Source: Shewanella subflava (GTDB lineage: Bacteria; Pseudomonadota; Gammaproteobacteria; Enterobacterales; Shewanellaceae). Taken from it: a stretch of 64,000 nucleotides of DNA. Below, piece by piece: positions 28,292 through 36,727 of this stretch (position 1 is its first letter; each line of letters starts with the position of its first letter). The stretch is taken from contig NZ_JAPDMX010000033.1 of assembly GCF_025971955.1 (NCBI RefSeq), positions 124,001 to 188,000 of the forward strand, read 5' to 3'. The notes below the pieces were generated by a model. That model was given only the letters and a program-made list of their open reading frames with translations, ran no database searches and was not told where the DNA came from. Position numbers and translations under genes: made by a program.

Positions 28292-30247
28292 TTAAGGAAT
28301 TTGTTTTAAAAAGTGTAACGCACTATCTAAATCGCGTGTTCGATGCATTGGTGGTAAAGAATTGATAAATGCTTGTCCATAGGCACGATTGACAATGCGA
28401 TTGTCACATAGGATGAGTACCCCGCGATCTTTTTCATCACGGATCAACCGCCCTACCCCTTGTTTTAATGCAATAACCGCTTGAGGCAACGAAATCGCGA
28501 CAAATGGATCGCCACCTTGACGTTCAATATTCATCGCCCTTGCACGGTATAAAGCGTCATCTGGCGATATAAAAGGCAGTTTATCGATAATCACACAGCT
28601 CAATAGTTTGCCTCTTACATCAACACCTTCCCAAAAACTACCTGTGCCCAGCAAAACGGCATTGCCCAATTGCCGAAACTTTTTAAGTAAACTTTGTTTG
28701 CTTGCTTGTCCTTGAACGAGTAACGGATAACTTACTTGGCTGCGCAATAAACTGGCGACCTGTTCCAACATGCTATGGCTAGTGAATAGAATAAATGTGC
28801 GCCCCTGTGCCGCGTTAATAGCTTTCACACACACATCGACAAGTTGTTTAGCACTAAATGGTGTTTGACCCACTTTACCTAAATGTCTAGGGACACAAAA
28901 CATGGCTTGATTTGGGTAATCAAATGGACTGTCTAAAATAACTTGTGTCGCACGTTGTAGGCCTAATTCGTTAGCAAAATGACTCAGTTGGCGATTAACT
29001 TGTAAAGTAGCCGAGGTAAAAATCCAACTGGTTTCGGGATTGAATAATTGTTCACATTGCTTGGCAACATTGATTGGTGAAGCGCGTAGCGTAATAAATC
29101 TAGGCCCATACTCAACACTGTAGGCTGCATGCGGATCTTGGCATTCAAAAAATATTTTTAGCCTGTCTTTTAAACTATTAAGTTGCTCAAACGCCGTGTC
29201 TAGTTCGTCATCGCGCCCTAAGTGATGCGTCACTAGCTCACTTAATTCAACTAAAGATTGATGTAACGCCCATGAATCAATGATTAAAGATTTCGTTGCC
29301 AGAACTTGACGCCAATCAGTCTGAGCGCAGTCAAACATGGCATTATGCCAATGGGTTAATACGATGATGGCACGATTAGCTAAATGCTCTATTTGAATGC
29401 TGTCACGAATGTTGTTTTTATGAATAGAAATAAGCTGGTTAAGTAGTTTATCTATTTCTCGACTGCCAAGATGACTGCCAAAATAGCTGATGCAAATATC
29501 CGTAACCAAATGAGCTTCATCAAACACAACTACATCAGGATCTGGCAGCAGCTCCGCAAACCCAGTGTCCTTTAATAGTCTATCAGCAAAAAATAAATGA
29601 TGGTTTACCACAACAAGCTTTGCTTCCATCGCTTTTAAGCGGGCTTTTCGTGTAAAACATACATCGTAAAACGCACATTTTTTACCCGTACAGCTTTCTT
29701 TAGTACTCACCACGCTAGGAATTACTGTCGAGTGTTCTGACACTGAGGTTAAATTACCGATATCGCCATCTTTACTGAGTGTTGCCCATTGATTGATTTT
29801 TAATAAATCATCTAAAGCTTGCTCACGGTATTGGCTTGCATACTGCATTTGCTTGTCTAAACGAAGTTGGCATAAATAATTACTTCGACCTTTTAACAAA
29901 GCGATACGTGGTTTTATCTCCAGCATCGAAAGTAATGCAGGTAAATCTTTTAAAAACAATTGTTCTTGTAAGTTTTTACTCCCAGTACTCACCACAACTT
30001 GCTTACCACTTAATAATGCGGGAAGCAGATAAGCAAAGGTTTTGCCCACACCAGTACCCGCCTCTAATATTAAGTTTTTCTTTTTAACGATAGCTTCACT
30101 GACAGCGACAGCCATATCCGTTTGCACCTGGCGGCTACGATATTGGTGAACATGTCTTGATAAAGACCCACCTTCAGCAAACTCAGCAATCACAAGTGAA
30201 GTGAGGCTAGATAATTTGGCAGATATTTTGGGTTCAGTACTTAACAA
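28292..30247 (-). CDS. yoaA: DinG/YoaA-family ATP-dependent DNA helicase
   Basis: XPD-like superfamily 2 helicase. Walker A EAGTGVGKT, Walker B VVFDEAHLV, a four-cysteine iron-sulfur region (ESCTGKKCAFYDVCF) and helicase motifs GVGRLIRDEKDRGVLILCDNR at the C-terminus are clear. In E. coli YoaA works with HolC at stalled forks. The start is uncertain: TTG at 30313 would give 673 residues, TTG at 30247 gives 651, GTG at 30193 gives 633, and E. coli YoaA has about 636. None has an obvious ribosome site. I list the middle choice. Confidence 0.88.
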   Translation of the reverse strand: MLSTEPKISAKLSSLTSLVIAEFAEGGSLSRHVHQYRSRQVQTDMAVAVSEAIVKKKNLILEAGTGVGKTFAYLLPALLSGKQVVVSTGSKNLQEQLFLKDLPALLSMLEIKPRIALLKGRSNYLCQLRLDKQMQYASQYREQALDDLLKINQWATLSKDGDIGNLTSVSEHSTVIPSVVSTKESCTGKKCAFYDVCFTRKARLKAMEAKLVVVNHHLFFADRLLKDTGFAELLPDPDVVVFDEAHLVTDICISYFGSHLGSREIDKLLNQLISIHKNNIRDSIQIEHLANRAIIVLTHWHNAMFDCAQTDWRQVLATKSLIIDSWALHQSLVELSELVTHHLGRDDELDTAFEQLNSLKDRLKIFFECQDPHAAYSVEYGPRFITLRASPINVAKQCEQLFNPETSWIFTSATLQVNRQLSHFANELGLQRATQVILDSPFDYPNQAMFCVPRHLGKVGQTPFSAKQLVDVCVKAINAAQGRTFILFTSHSMLEQVASLLRSQVSYPLLVQGQASKQSLLKKFRQLGNAVLLGTGSFWEGVDVRGKLLSCVIIDKLPFISPDDALYRARAMNIERQGGDPFVAISLPQAVIALKQGVGRLIRDEKDRGVLILCDNRIVNRAYGQAFINSLPPMHRTRDLDSALHFLKQIP

Positions 30248-30407
30248 GGGGTTTGTGAATGCTCTTATAGATGGGTAAAAATGAAAATGACGGCATGAAT
30301 CAATGCAGACCAACTTAATATTAATGATACTCTAATTTAAATGCTAATTAACCTCAATTATGTTTTAGAAATGACTAATCGAAATTTAAATTGCCATCCA
30401 ATATCTT

Positions 30408-30620
30408 AGGGCGTGTTTATGTTTGTTGATAAATGATGCAGTAGGCTATTTTTCTATTACACAATCACAAACCTATTACCCCAATCACCACAAATAAGTT
30501 ATCAGAAATCGCCAACGAAAATGCATGATAATAAGACTGGTTTTTATGATAAATCATTATTCTACAATCGAAAAATCTAAAGCAGTGTTCACATATTTTA
30601 TGAAACTAGCACGAACAGTA
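30408..30620 (+). repeat. Dispersed repeat family 1, copy C (longest)
   Basis: Noncoding, in the 397-base gap between yoaA and rplT. It starts AGGGCGTGTTTATGTTTGTT then ATGATGCAGTAGG and continues into the core shared with 26677-26810 and, inverted, 4226-4410. The left end resembles that at 12918-12955. The inverted arrangement of this end sequence in the 4226 copy suggests terminal inverted repeats. No transposase frame seen. Confidence 0.6.
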
Positions 30621-30663
30621 TTTTATACGATGGGTATTTCATGAAATGGTTAACTTAGAGCCA

Positions 30664-30690
30664 TAAAAAAAGGAACCCGAAGGTTCCTCT
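30664..30690 (-). terminator. Intrinsic terminator after rplT
   Basis: On the minus strand AGGAACC-TTCG-GGTTCCT followed by a run of seven T's: a UUCG tetraloop hairpin (30671-30677 with 30682-30688). It ends the thrS-infC-rpmI-rplT operon. Confidence 0.93.
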
Positions 30691-30710
30691 TTTCAAAGCC
30701 GACTAACTAA

Positions 30711-31070
30711 TTACTTAGTTAAAGCTTCTTTTGCTTTTTCAACTAACGTTGCAAATACAACTTTGTCGAATACAGCGATGTCAGCCAAAATCTTACGATC
30801 GATTTCGATAGACGCCTTTTTCAAACCGTTGATGAAACGGCTGTAAGACAGACCATTTTGACGAGAAGCCGCATTGATACGTGCAATCCATAATTGACGG
30901 AATTGACGTTTCTTTTGACGACGGTCACGGTAAGCATATTGACCAGCTTTAGTTACTGCTTGAACAGCAACACGGAAAGTACGGCTACGAGCGCCATAAT
31001 AACCTTTAGCTAATTTAAGTACTTTTTTGTGACGAGCACGAGCGGTTACACCACGCTTAACTCTAGGCAT
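30711..31070 (-). CDS. rplT: 50S ribosomal protein L20
   Basis: Protein of 119 residues; starts [29 protein letters not shown] and contains [24 protein letters not shown], diagnostic of bL20. It is needed for early large-subunit assembly and in E. coli also represses its own operon. GGAGC precedes the ATG. Last gene of the operon, followed by a terminator. Confidence 0.98.
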   Translation of the reverse strand: MPRVKRGVTARARHKKVLKLAKGYYGARSRTFRVAVQAVTKAGQYAYRDRRQKKRQFRQLWIARINAASRQNGLSYSRFINGLKKASIEIDRKILADIAVFDKVVFATLVEKAKEALTK

Positions 31071-31088
31071 TGTTCATTGCTCCTTTTA

Positions 31089-31283
31089 TTAAGCGTATGG
31101 TAGTTGACGTGCAATTGCTGGCACATCAGACTTAGCTACTAAACATTTAGCACGTAAGTGACGTTTACGCTTAGTGCTCTTCTTGGTCAAAATGTGACGT
31201 AAGTGTGCTTGTTTACGCTTGAAACCATTAGCGGTTTTTCTGAAGCGCTTTTGTACACCCTTGTCTGTTTTCATTTTAGGCAT
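31089..31283 (-). CDS. rpmI: 50S ribosomal protein L35
   Basis: Protein of 64 residues, strongly basic, starting [30 protein letters not shown], as in bL35. GGAG lies before the ATG. It sits between infC and rplT in the standard order and 18 bases before rplT, where L20 autoregulation is known in E. coli. Confidence 0.98.
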   Translation of the reverse strand: MPKMKTDKGVQKRFRKTANGFKRKQAHLRHILTKKSTKRKRHLRAKCLVAKSDVPAIARQLPYA

Positions 31284-31372
31284 TTCTAAAACTCCGCATT
31301 GGGACGTTAATAAAACGTAAGGCGAGCGAAGTCCTCAAAAGAGTCTTCGCTACTTTTTAATTGGTTGCCCTA

Positions 31373-31915
31373 CTATTTCTTTTTAGGTGCTAGCACCATA
31401 ATTGCTTGTCGGCCTTCCATTTTCGGGAAAGATTCAACAACCGCATATACTTCCAAATCAGCCTTGATACGGTTCAAAAGATCCATACCTAGGTTTTGGT
31501 GTGCCATTTCGCGACCACGGAAACGCAGCGTAATTTTCGCTTTGTCCCCATCTTCCAGAAAACGAATCAGGTTGCGTAGTTTTACCTGATAGTCGTTTTC
31601 ATCAGTGCCAGGACGGAATTTAATTTCCTTAACCTGAACCTGTTTTTGCTTTTTCTTTTGTTCTTTTTGGGCCTTAGCCTTATCAAAAAGGAACTTACCG
31701 TAGTCCATTATGCGACAAACTGGAGGCTCAGCATTAGGGCTGATTTCTACAAGGTCAACCCCTGCTTCATCTGCTATACTCTGGGCTTCTTTAATGCTAA
31801 CGATACCAATTGGCTCACCATCTAAACCCGATAAACGGACTTCAGGAACACCGGTGATTTCATCATTGATTCTATTAGGCGCTGGTTGTCGCCCTGCTGC
31901 TCTCTTGATCTTTAT
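31373..31915 (-). CDS. infC: Translation initiation factor IF-3, AUA start
   Basis: Protein of 180 residues, exactly the E. coli length. The first ATG-initiated frame begins only at 31708 ([10 protein letters not shown]), which would lose the whole N-terminal domain. The same frame is open upstream and encodes [19 protein letters not shown], the normal IF-3 start. GGAGG at 31924-31928 lies 8 bases before ATA at 31915 (ATC at 31909 would be 14 away), so ATA is the likely start. IF-3 discriminates against such codons, and this lets it repress its own gene as known for the AUU start in E. coli. The Shine-Dalgarno lies inside the end of thrS, whose stop is 3 bases before the ATA. Confidence 0.95.
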   Translation of the reverse strand: MKIKRAAGRQPAPNRINDEITGVPEVRLSGLDGEPIGIVSIKEAQSIADEAGVDLVEISPNAEPPVCRIMDYGKFLFDKAKAQKEQKKKQKQVQVKEIKFRPGTDENDYQVKLRNLIRFLEDGDKAKITLRFRGREMAHQNLGMDLLNRIKADLEVYAVVESFPKMEGRQAIMVLAPKKK

Positions 31916-31918
31916 GAC

Positions 31919-33847
31919 CTATTCCTCCAACAATTTTAGACTACGGAGCGAAATCTGTTGACGTATCTTGGTAGCAAAATCTTCTAGTTTTAGCTTACCT
32001 AAATCGATACCGTCACGGGTACGCACCGCAACTTCCTTATTTTCCATTTCTTGATCACCTACGACCAATAAATAAGGCACACGTCTTAAGGTGTGTTCGC
32101 GTATTTTAAAGCCTATTTTCTCATTCCTCAAGTCAAAAGATGCACGAATGCCCTGTTCTTTGAAGAATTTAACGATTTCTTCAACGTATTCAGACTGTTT
32201 GTCAGTAATATTCATTACAACAACTTGCATTGGTGCAAGCCATGTTGGGAATTTACCAGCATATTCTTCAATCAAAATACCGAGGAAACGTTCTAACGAG
32301 CCTAAAATAGCACGATGGATCATTACCGGTGTTTGGCGACTATTGTCTTCAGCAACATAAGTTGCCCCTAAACGAGACGGTAACGCGTAATCTAATTGTA
32401 CAGTACCACACTGCCAAGCGCGATCTAAACAATCATGTAATGTGAACTCAATCTTAGGTCCGTAGAAAGCACCTTCACCAGGTAATATTTCAAATTCAAT
32501 ATTATTGGCTTTAAGCGCTTGCTTTAATGCTTCCTCTGCACGGTCCCACATATCGTCATCACCAATACGCTTTTCTGGGCGTGTAGATAATTTCACAACA
32601 ATGTTTTCAAAACCAAAGGTGGCATAAGTGTCATATACCATTTGGATACATGCACTCACTTCTTTTTGAACTTGATCGTCGGTACAGAAAATGTGTGCAT
32701 CATCTTGAGTGAACCCCCGCACGCGCATCAAACCATGCAGTGAACCTGATGGCTCGTTACGATGACAACAACCAAATTCAGCCATACGTAATGGTAAGTC
32801 ACGGTATGATTTAAGCCCTTGGTTAAATATTTGCACGTGACCAGGACAGTTCATTGGTTTAACGGCATATTCACGGTTTTCGCTTTTAGTGGTGAACATG
32901 GCTTCTGAGTATTTATCCCAGTGACCACTTCGCTCCCACAACACACGGTCCATCATTAATGGGCCTTTCACTTCTTGATAAGTGTATTGACCTAATTTTT
33001 GACGAATAAACTTTTCTAACTCTAAGAATAAGCTCCAACCATCGTTATGCCAGAATACCATTCCAGGTGCTTCTTCTTGCATATGGTACAAATCTAATTG
33101 TTTACCAATTTTACGATGATCACGTTTTGCCGCTTCTTCTAAACGGGTTAAATGTGTTTTAAGGGCTTTTTTGTCTGCCCATGCAGTACCATAAACACGT
33201 TGCAGCATTTTATTGTCAGAGTTACCACGCCAATATGCACCGGCAACACTCATTAATTTAAAATGTTGGCAAAAACGCATGTTAGGTACGTGTGGACCAC
33301 GACACATGTCGGTATATTCTTCGTGATGATATAATGCTGGAGTCGCATCTTTGCTGATGTTTTCATCTAAAATGGCAATTTTGTATTCTTCACCACGCTC
33401 GCTAAATACGTCACGGGCTTCTTGCCAAGATACAACACGCTTAACCACATCATAATTAGTTTTGGCTAAGTCCATCATACGTTTTTCTAACGCATCGATG
33501 TCTTCTTGAGTCAGTTTATGCTCTAAATCGATATCATAATAAAAGCCGTTATCGATAACAGGACCAATAGCCATTTTGGTTTGAGGCCATAATTGCTTAA
33601 TAGCATGACCTAATAAATGCGCACAAGAATGGCGAAGGATTTCAACACCCTCTTCATCTTTAGCCGTGATGATAGATAAATCCGCATCGGTAGAAATAAT
33701 GTCACAAGCGTCTTTTAATTCACCATTAACGCGACCAGCAATACAGGCTTTGGCTAAGCCTGGGCCGATATCTGCTGCAACATCGAGAGTCGATACAGGA
33801 TTGGCAAACTCACGTTTGCTGCCATCAGGCAATGTAATAATAGGCAT
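31919..33847 (-). CDS. thrS: Threonine--tRNA ligase
   Basis: Class II synthetase of 642 residues starting [14 protein letters not shown] (TGS domain); AAGGA lies 8 bases before this ATG, and an upstream start at 33877 is rejected. The editing domain holds [10 protein letters not shown] and a [16 protein letters not shown] segment near 175-190; motif 2 ([31 protein letters not shown]) and motif 3 ([19 protein letters not shown]) follow, then the anticodon-binding domain. It charges tRNA-Thr and clears mischarged serine. First gene of thrS-infC-rpmI-rplT. Confidence 0.97.
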   Translation of the reverse strand: MPIITLPDGSKREFANPVSTLDVAADIGPGLAKACIAGRVNGELKDACDIISTDADLSIITAKDEEGVEILRHSCAHLLGHAIKQLWPQTKMAIGPVIDNGFYYDIDLEHKLTQEDIDALEKRMMDLAKTNYDVVKRVVSWQEARDVFSERGEEYKIAILDENISKDATPALYHHEEYTDMCRGPHVPNMRFCQHFKLMSVAGAYWRGNSDNKMLQRVYGTAWADKKALKTHLTRLEEAAKRDHRKIGKQLDLYHMQEEAPGMVFWHNDGWSLFLELEKFIRQKLGQYTYQEVKGPLMMDRVLWERSGHWDKYSEAMFTTKSENREYAVKPMNCPGHVQIFNQGLKSYRDLPLRMAEFGCCHRNEPSGSLHGLMRVRGFTQDDAHIFCTDDQVQKEVSACIQMVYDTYATFGFENIVVKLSTRPEKRIGDDDMWDRAEEALKQALKANNIEFEILPGEGAFYGPKIEFTLHDCLDRAWQCGTVQLDYALPSRLGATYVAEDNSRQTPVMIHRAILGSLERFLGILIEEYAGKFPTWLAPMQVVVMNITDKQSEYVEEIVKFFKEQGIRASFDLRNEKIGFKIREHTLRRVPYLLVVGDQEMENKEVAVRTRDGIDLGKLKLEDFATKIRQQISLRSLKLLEE

Positions 33848-34155
33848 GAAAATTCCTTGTCCAGTGGTGACCCACACGTAGGGCCACTTGGTGTAATGTA
33901 AAATGAGTGATAAACATTAATGAAATAAAGACAGTACAAGAGTCTTAATTACCCAAAAATGTAGCCGCCAATTGTATGTGACAACCTCAAGGCGGATCAA
34001 CCTTTAACATTCGTAAAAATCAACTCAGCACGTTTAATTTAATTCCTTGCACTGAATGCATATTATAAATTGACGACTATATTTATAAATGGCAGTCAAC
34101 CACATGAGATAATGGGTTGTGTTACCCATGCACCAAAGCGTTGAGGAGAAAAGGG
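33848..34155. other. thrS leader / intergenic region
   Basis: 308 bases between divergent genes. A hairpin CCGCC...GGCGG at 33965-33995 with an inner stem TTGT/ACAA could belong to a thrS leader, where E. coli uses a tRNA-like operator, but no anticodon-like resemblance was convincing. The ribosome site GGAG near 34143 belongs to the next gene. Otherwise nothing recognised. Confidence 0.4.
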
Positions 34156-34356
34156 ATGAAGTTGTTATCTAAAGCAATCAGTTGCCCCCATTGTGGTCAT
34201 CATCAGCATGTGACGATTGATGCAAGTTCTGGCGATCAAGAGTATTATGATGATTGTCGAATCTGTTGCAATCCAATCCATATAAAAATGCATTTAGATG
34301 ACAACAGACGAACCATACAATTGTTTATTGATTCTGATGATGAACAAATATACTAA
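34156..34356 (+). CDS. CPXCG-motif zinc-ribbon-like protein
   Basis: Protein of 66 residues with SCPHCGHH at about 9-16 and DDCRICCNPIHI near 33-44, the paired cysteine knuckles of the CPXCG family, with an acidic tail. The ATG at 34156 follows GAGGAG; an earlier ATG at 34117 gives a longer unsupported N-terminus. Probably a zinc-binding protein; role unknown. Confidence 0.8.
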   Translation: MKLLSKAISCPHCGHHQHVTIDASSGDQEYYDDCRICCNPIHIKMHLDDNRRTIQLFIDSDDEQIY

Positions 34357-34601
34357 TCAAATTGCACTTAAGATATTCAGCAACGACCATTTAAGGCCGC
34401 TGCCTGTATTGAACTCACCCGCAATACCCGCTCAAAATCAGGGCAAAACAATTTTTGTAACCTAAACCGATACAAGGTATTGACGAAAAAGTTCGCTTTG
34501 CTACCAGCGCAAATTAGAACCTTAAGCGTTAGCATCTGATTATTTTAATTCACCATGTTATCCAATTAACGTGAATCATTGTTAAATATAAGGACGTGGC
34601 A

Positions 34602-35216
34602 TTACCCTAATTGCTTTCTCGCCATAATTCGTTCAACGGTGTCAACAATAACTTGAGTTTGGCTATCTATCTCGATGTTCATTGTGTCGCCAACGGCTTG
34701 CAAACCAAGATTAGTTAAGCGCAATGTTTCTGGAATTAAGTGAAGTTTAAAACCGCGATCTGTTAATTGCCCAACAGTTAAACTACAGCCATTAACGGCA
34801 ACAAAACCTTTATAAAAAATATAGTCTTTCCACTTAGCATCGACGGCAAGCTCTATATCGTAATGCTCAGGTGTATCACTAATCGAAACAATGATAGCTT
34901 GGGTATGAATATGCCCTGATAAAATATGTCCACCGATTTCACTTCCAAAGGTGAGTGAGCGCTCAATGTTAACTTGATCACCTTGTTGAACATTATCTAA
35001 GTTAGTCAGGCTTAATGTTTCTTCCATTACATCAAAGAAAACCTTATCATTCGATATCTTAGTAACCGTTAAACAAACGCCATTGGTGGCAACACTTGCC
35101 CCAATTTGCAAACGGTCAAGCAATTCAGGCTTTAGCGCAATTTCAAAACGTTTCAATCCAGCTTGCTGTTGAACCGAAACCACTTCACATGTGGCTTGTA
35201 CAATTCCTGTAAACAT
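34602..35216 (-). CDS. ribE: Riboflavin synthase, alpha chain
   Basis: Protein of 204 residues starting MFTGIVQATCEVV, the classic riboflavin synthase start (called ribC or ribE). Two lumazine-binding repeats are visible: GASVATNGVCLTVTK with GGHILSGHIH, then VAVNGCSLTVGQLTDRGFKLHLIPETLRLTNL. It makes riboflavin from two lumazine molecules. Fourteen extra residues from an upstream start are rejected. It is divergent from norM as ribC/mdtK in E. coli. No FMN riboswitch seen upstream, where only 31 bases separate the genes. Confidence 0.95.
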   Translation of the reverse strand: MFTGIVQATCEVVSVQQQAGLKRFEIALKPELLDRLQIGASVATNGVCLTVTKISNDKVFFDVMEETLSLTNLDNVQQGDQVNIERSLTFGSEIGGHILSGHIHTQAIIVSISDTPEHYDIELAVDAKWKDYIFYKGFVAVNGCSLTVGQLTDRGFKLHLIPETLRLTNLGLQAVGDTMNIEIDSQTQVIVDTVERIMARKQLG

Positions 35217-35247
35217 AACATAACTCTCGTTTAATGATGGGCTAAAT

Positions 35248-36609
35248 ATGAACAACACCGGCTTTCAGGCCCAGCGATTAATACAACTTGCCTTACCCAT
35301 TTTAATTGCACAAGTCACCCAAACAATGATGGGGTTTATTGATACCGTAATGGCTGGACGCGTCAGTGCTGTCGATATGGCTGCAGTCGCTGTAGGCACC
35401 AGTTTATGGTTGCCAGCAATATTATTTGTGCAAGGCTTATTAATGGCATTCACGCCTGTATTTTCGCAGCATCACGGCGCGAATAATCAAAGGGTGATCC
35501 CCAATTTACTGTTTCAAGCTGGCTATATTGCCATAATTGGTTCTTTAGGTGTGATGTTCTTTTTAGCCTCTTCCAGTTATATTTTGGATTTTATGGATTT
35601 AGAACCAGAATTGTACCGCCTCACCGTTGGCTATATTGATGGTATTTTATGGGGCGCCCCCGCTTTTGCTTTATATCAGGTACTCAGAGGATGTAGTGAG
35701 GGTATTTCTTACACTATGCCAACCATGATCATTGGCTTTGTTGGTTTAGCGGTGAATATTCCTGCCAATTACATTTTCATTTATGGTGAATTTGGTGTAC
35801 CTGCTATGGGAGGTGCGGGTTGTGGTGTGGCAACTGCAATGGTGTTTTGGGCCATGTTTATCTCAATGGCCATTTACATGTTAGTCGATAAAAAATTTAT
35901 TGAAATTGCTCCCTTCAAACATTTTTTTGCCCCTAAGTGGTCAACAATGAAGTCCATGATCAAATTAGGGTTTCCTATTGCTATGGCGCTATTTTTTGAA
36001 GTCAGTTTGTTTGCCGTCATAGCACTTTTTTTAGCGCCATTAGGCGCAAACGTTGTCGCAAGCCATCAAATTGCCCTTAACTTTTCATCCATGGTTTTCA
36101 TGTTGCCATTATCCATTGGTATTGCCGCATCCATTCGAATTGGATATTACCTCGGACGTGAGCGCACGGATATCGCCAAATTGGTCACCTATGTTGCCCT
36201 AGCATTATCATTATCACTAGCGATGATAACAGCAATATTAACCGTAATATTCAGACAAGAAATAGCCCTGCTTTACAATGATAACCCTGAAGTGGTTACT
36301 TTAGCAGGTAGCTTGATGTTAATGGCGGCACTGTATCAAATATCCGATTCGATTCAGGTTGTTGCCGCTGGCGCATTAAGGGGCTATAAAGACACCCGTA
36401 GTGCGTTTTATATTACCCTCTTTTCATATTGGTTTGTGGGTATGACATTAGGATATGTGCTTGCTTACACAGATATCATTGTACCTGCTATGGGGGCACA
36501 TGGTTTCTGGGCAGGCTTAATCGCGGGTTTAACTTCAGCAGCATTTTTATTTGGCGCAAGGCTGGTCTACATTCAGCGCAAAGGGATTGTGTTTGTTGAG
36601 TTAGACTAG
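35248..36609 (+). CDS. norM: MATE-family multidrug efflux protein, NorM/MdtK-like
   Basis: Integral membrane protein of 453 residues with 12 hydrophobic segments. MATE signatures include VTQTMMGFIDTVMAGRVSAVDMAAVAVG (about 22-49) and the matching C-terminal repeat GIAASIRIGYYLGRERTDIA. It exports cationic drugs using Na+ or H+. Its place next to riboflavin synthase is the same as mdtK in E. coli, so orthology is likely. Confidence 0.92.
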   Translation: MNNTGFQAQRLIQLALPILIAQVTQTMMGFIDTVMAGRVSAVDMAAVAVGTSLWLPAILFVQGLLMAFTPVFSQHHGANNQRVIPNLLFQAGYIAIIGSLGVMFFLASSSYILDFMDLEPELYRLTVGYIDGILWGAPAFALYQVLRGCSEGISYTMPTMIIGFVGLAVNIPANYIFIYGEFGVPAMGGAGCGVATAMVFWAMFISMAIYMLVDKKFIEIAPFKHFFAPKWSTMKSMIKLGFPIAMALFFEVSLFAVIALFLAPLGANVVASHQIALNFSSMVFMLPLSIGIAASIRIGYYLGRERTDIAKLVTYVALALSLSLAMITAILTVIFRQEIALLYNDNPEVVTLAGSLMLMAALYQISDSIQVVAAGALRGYKDTRSAFYITLFSYWFVGMTLGYVLAYTDIIVPAMGAHGFWAGLIAGLTSAAFLFGARLVYIQRKGIVFVELD

Positions 36610-36727
36610 GCCTTGGTTTAACACCAACTGTTGAATTTCATTAAAGTTAACAACTAAAAAAATCAAGTCAATGGTTTGCTGTCTCGGTAGGCTAAGCATT
36701 AACAAACGAGGCTCGTCGCAACGCTTG

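Noticed and set aside
34602-35216. FMN riboswitch upstream of the riboflavin synthase gene
   Set aside because: Only 31 bases separate it from divergent norM and no RFN-type conserved blocks are present.
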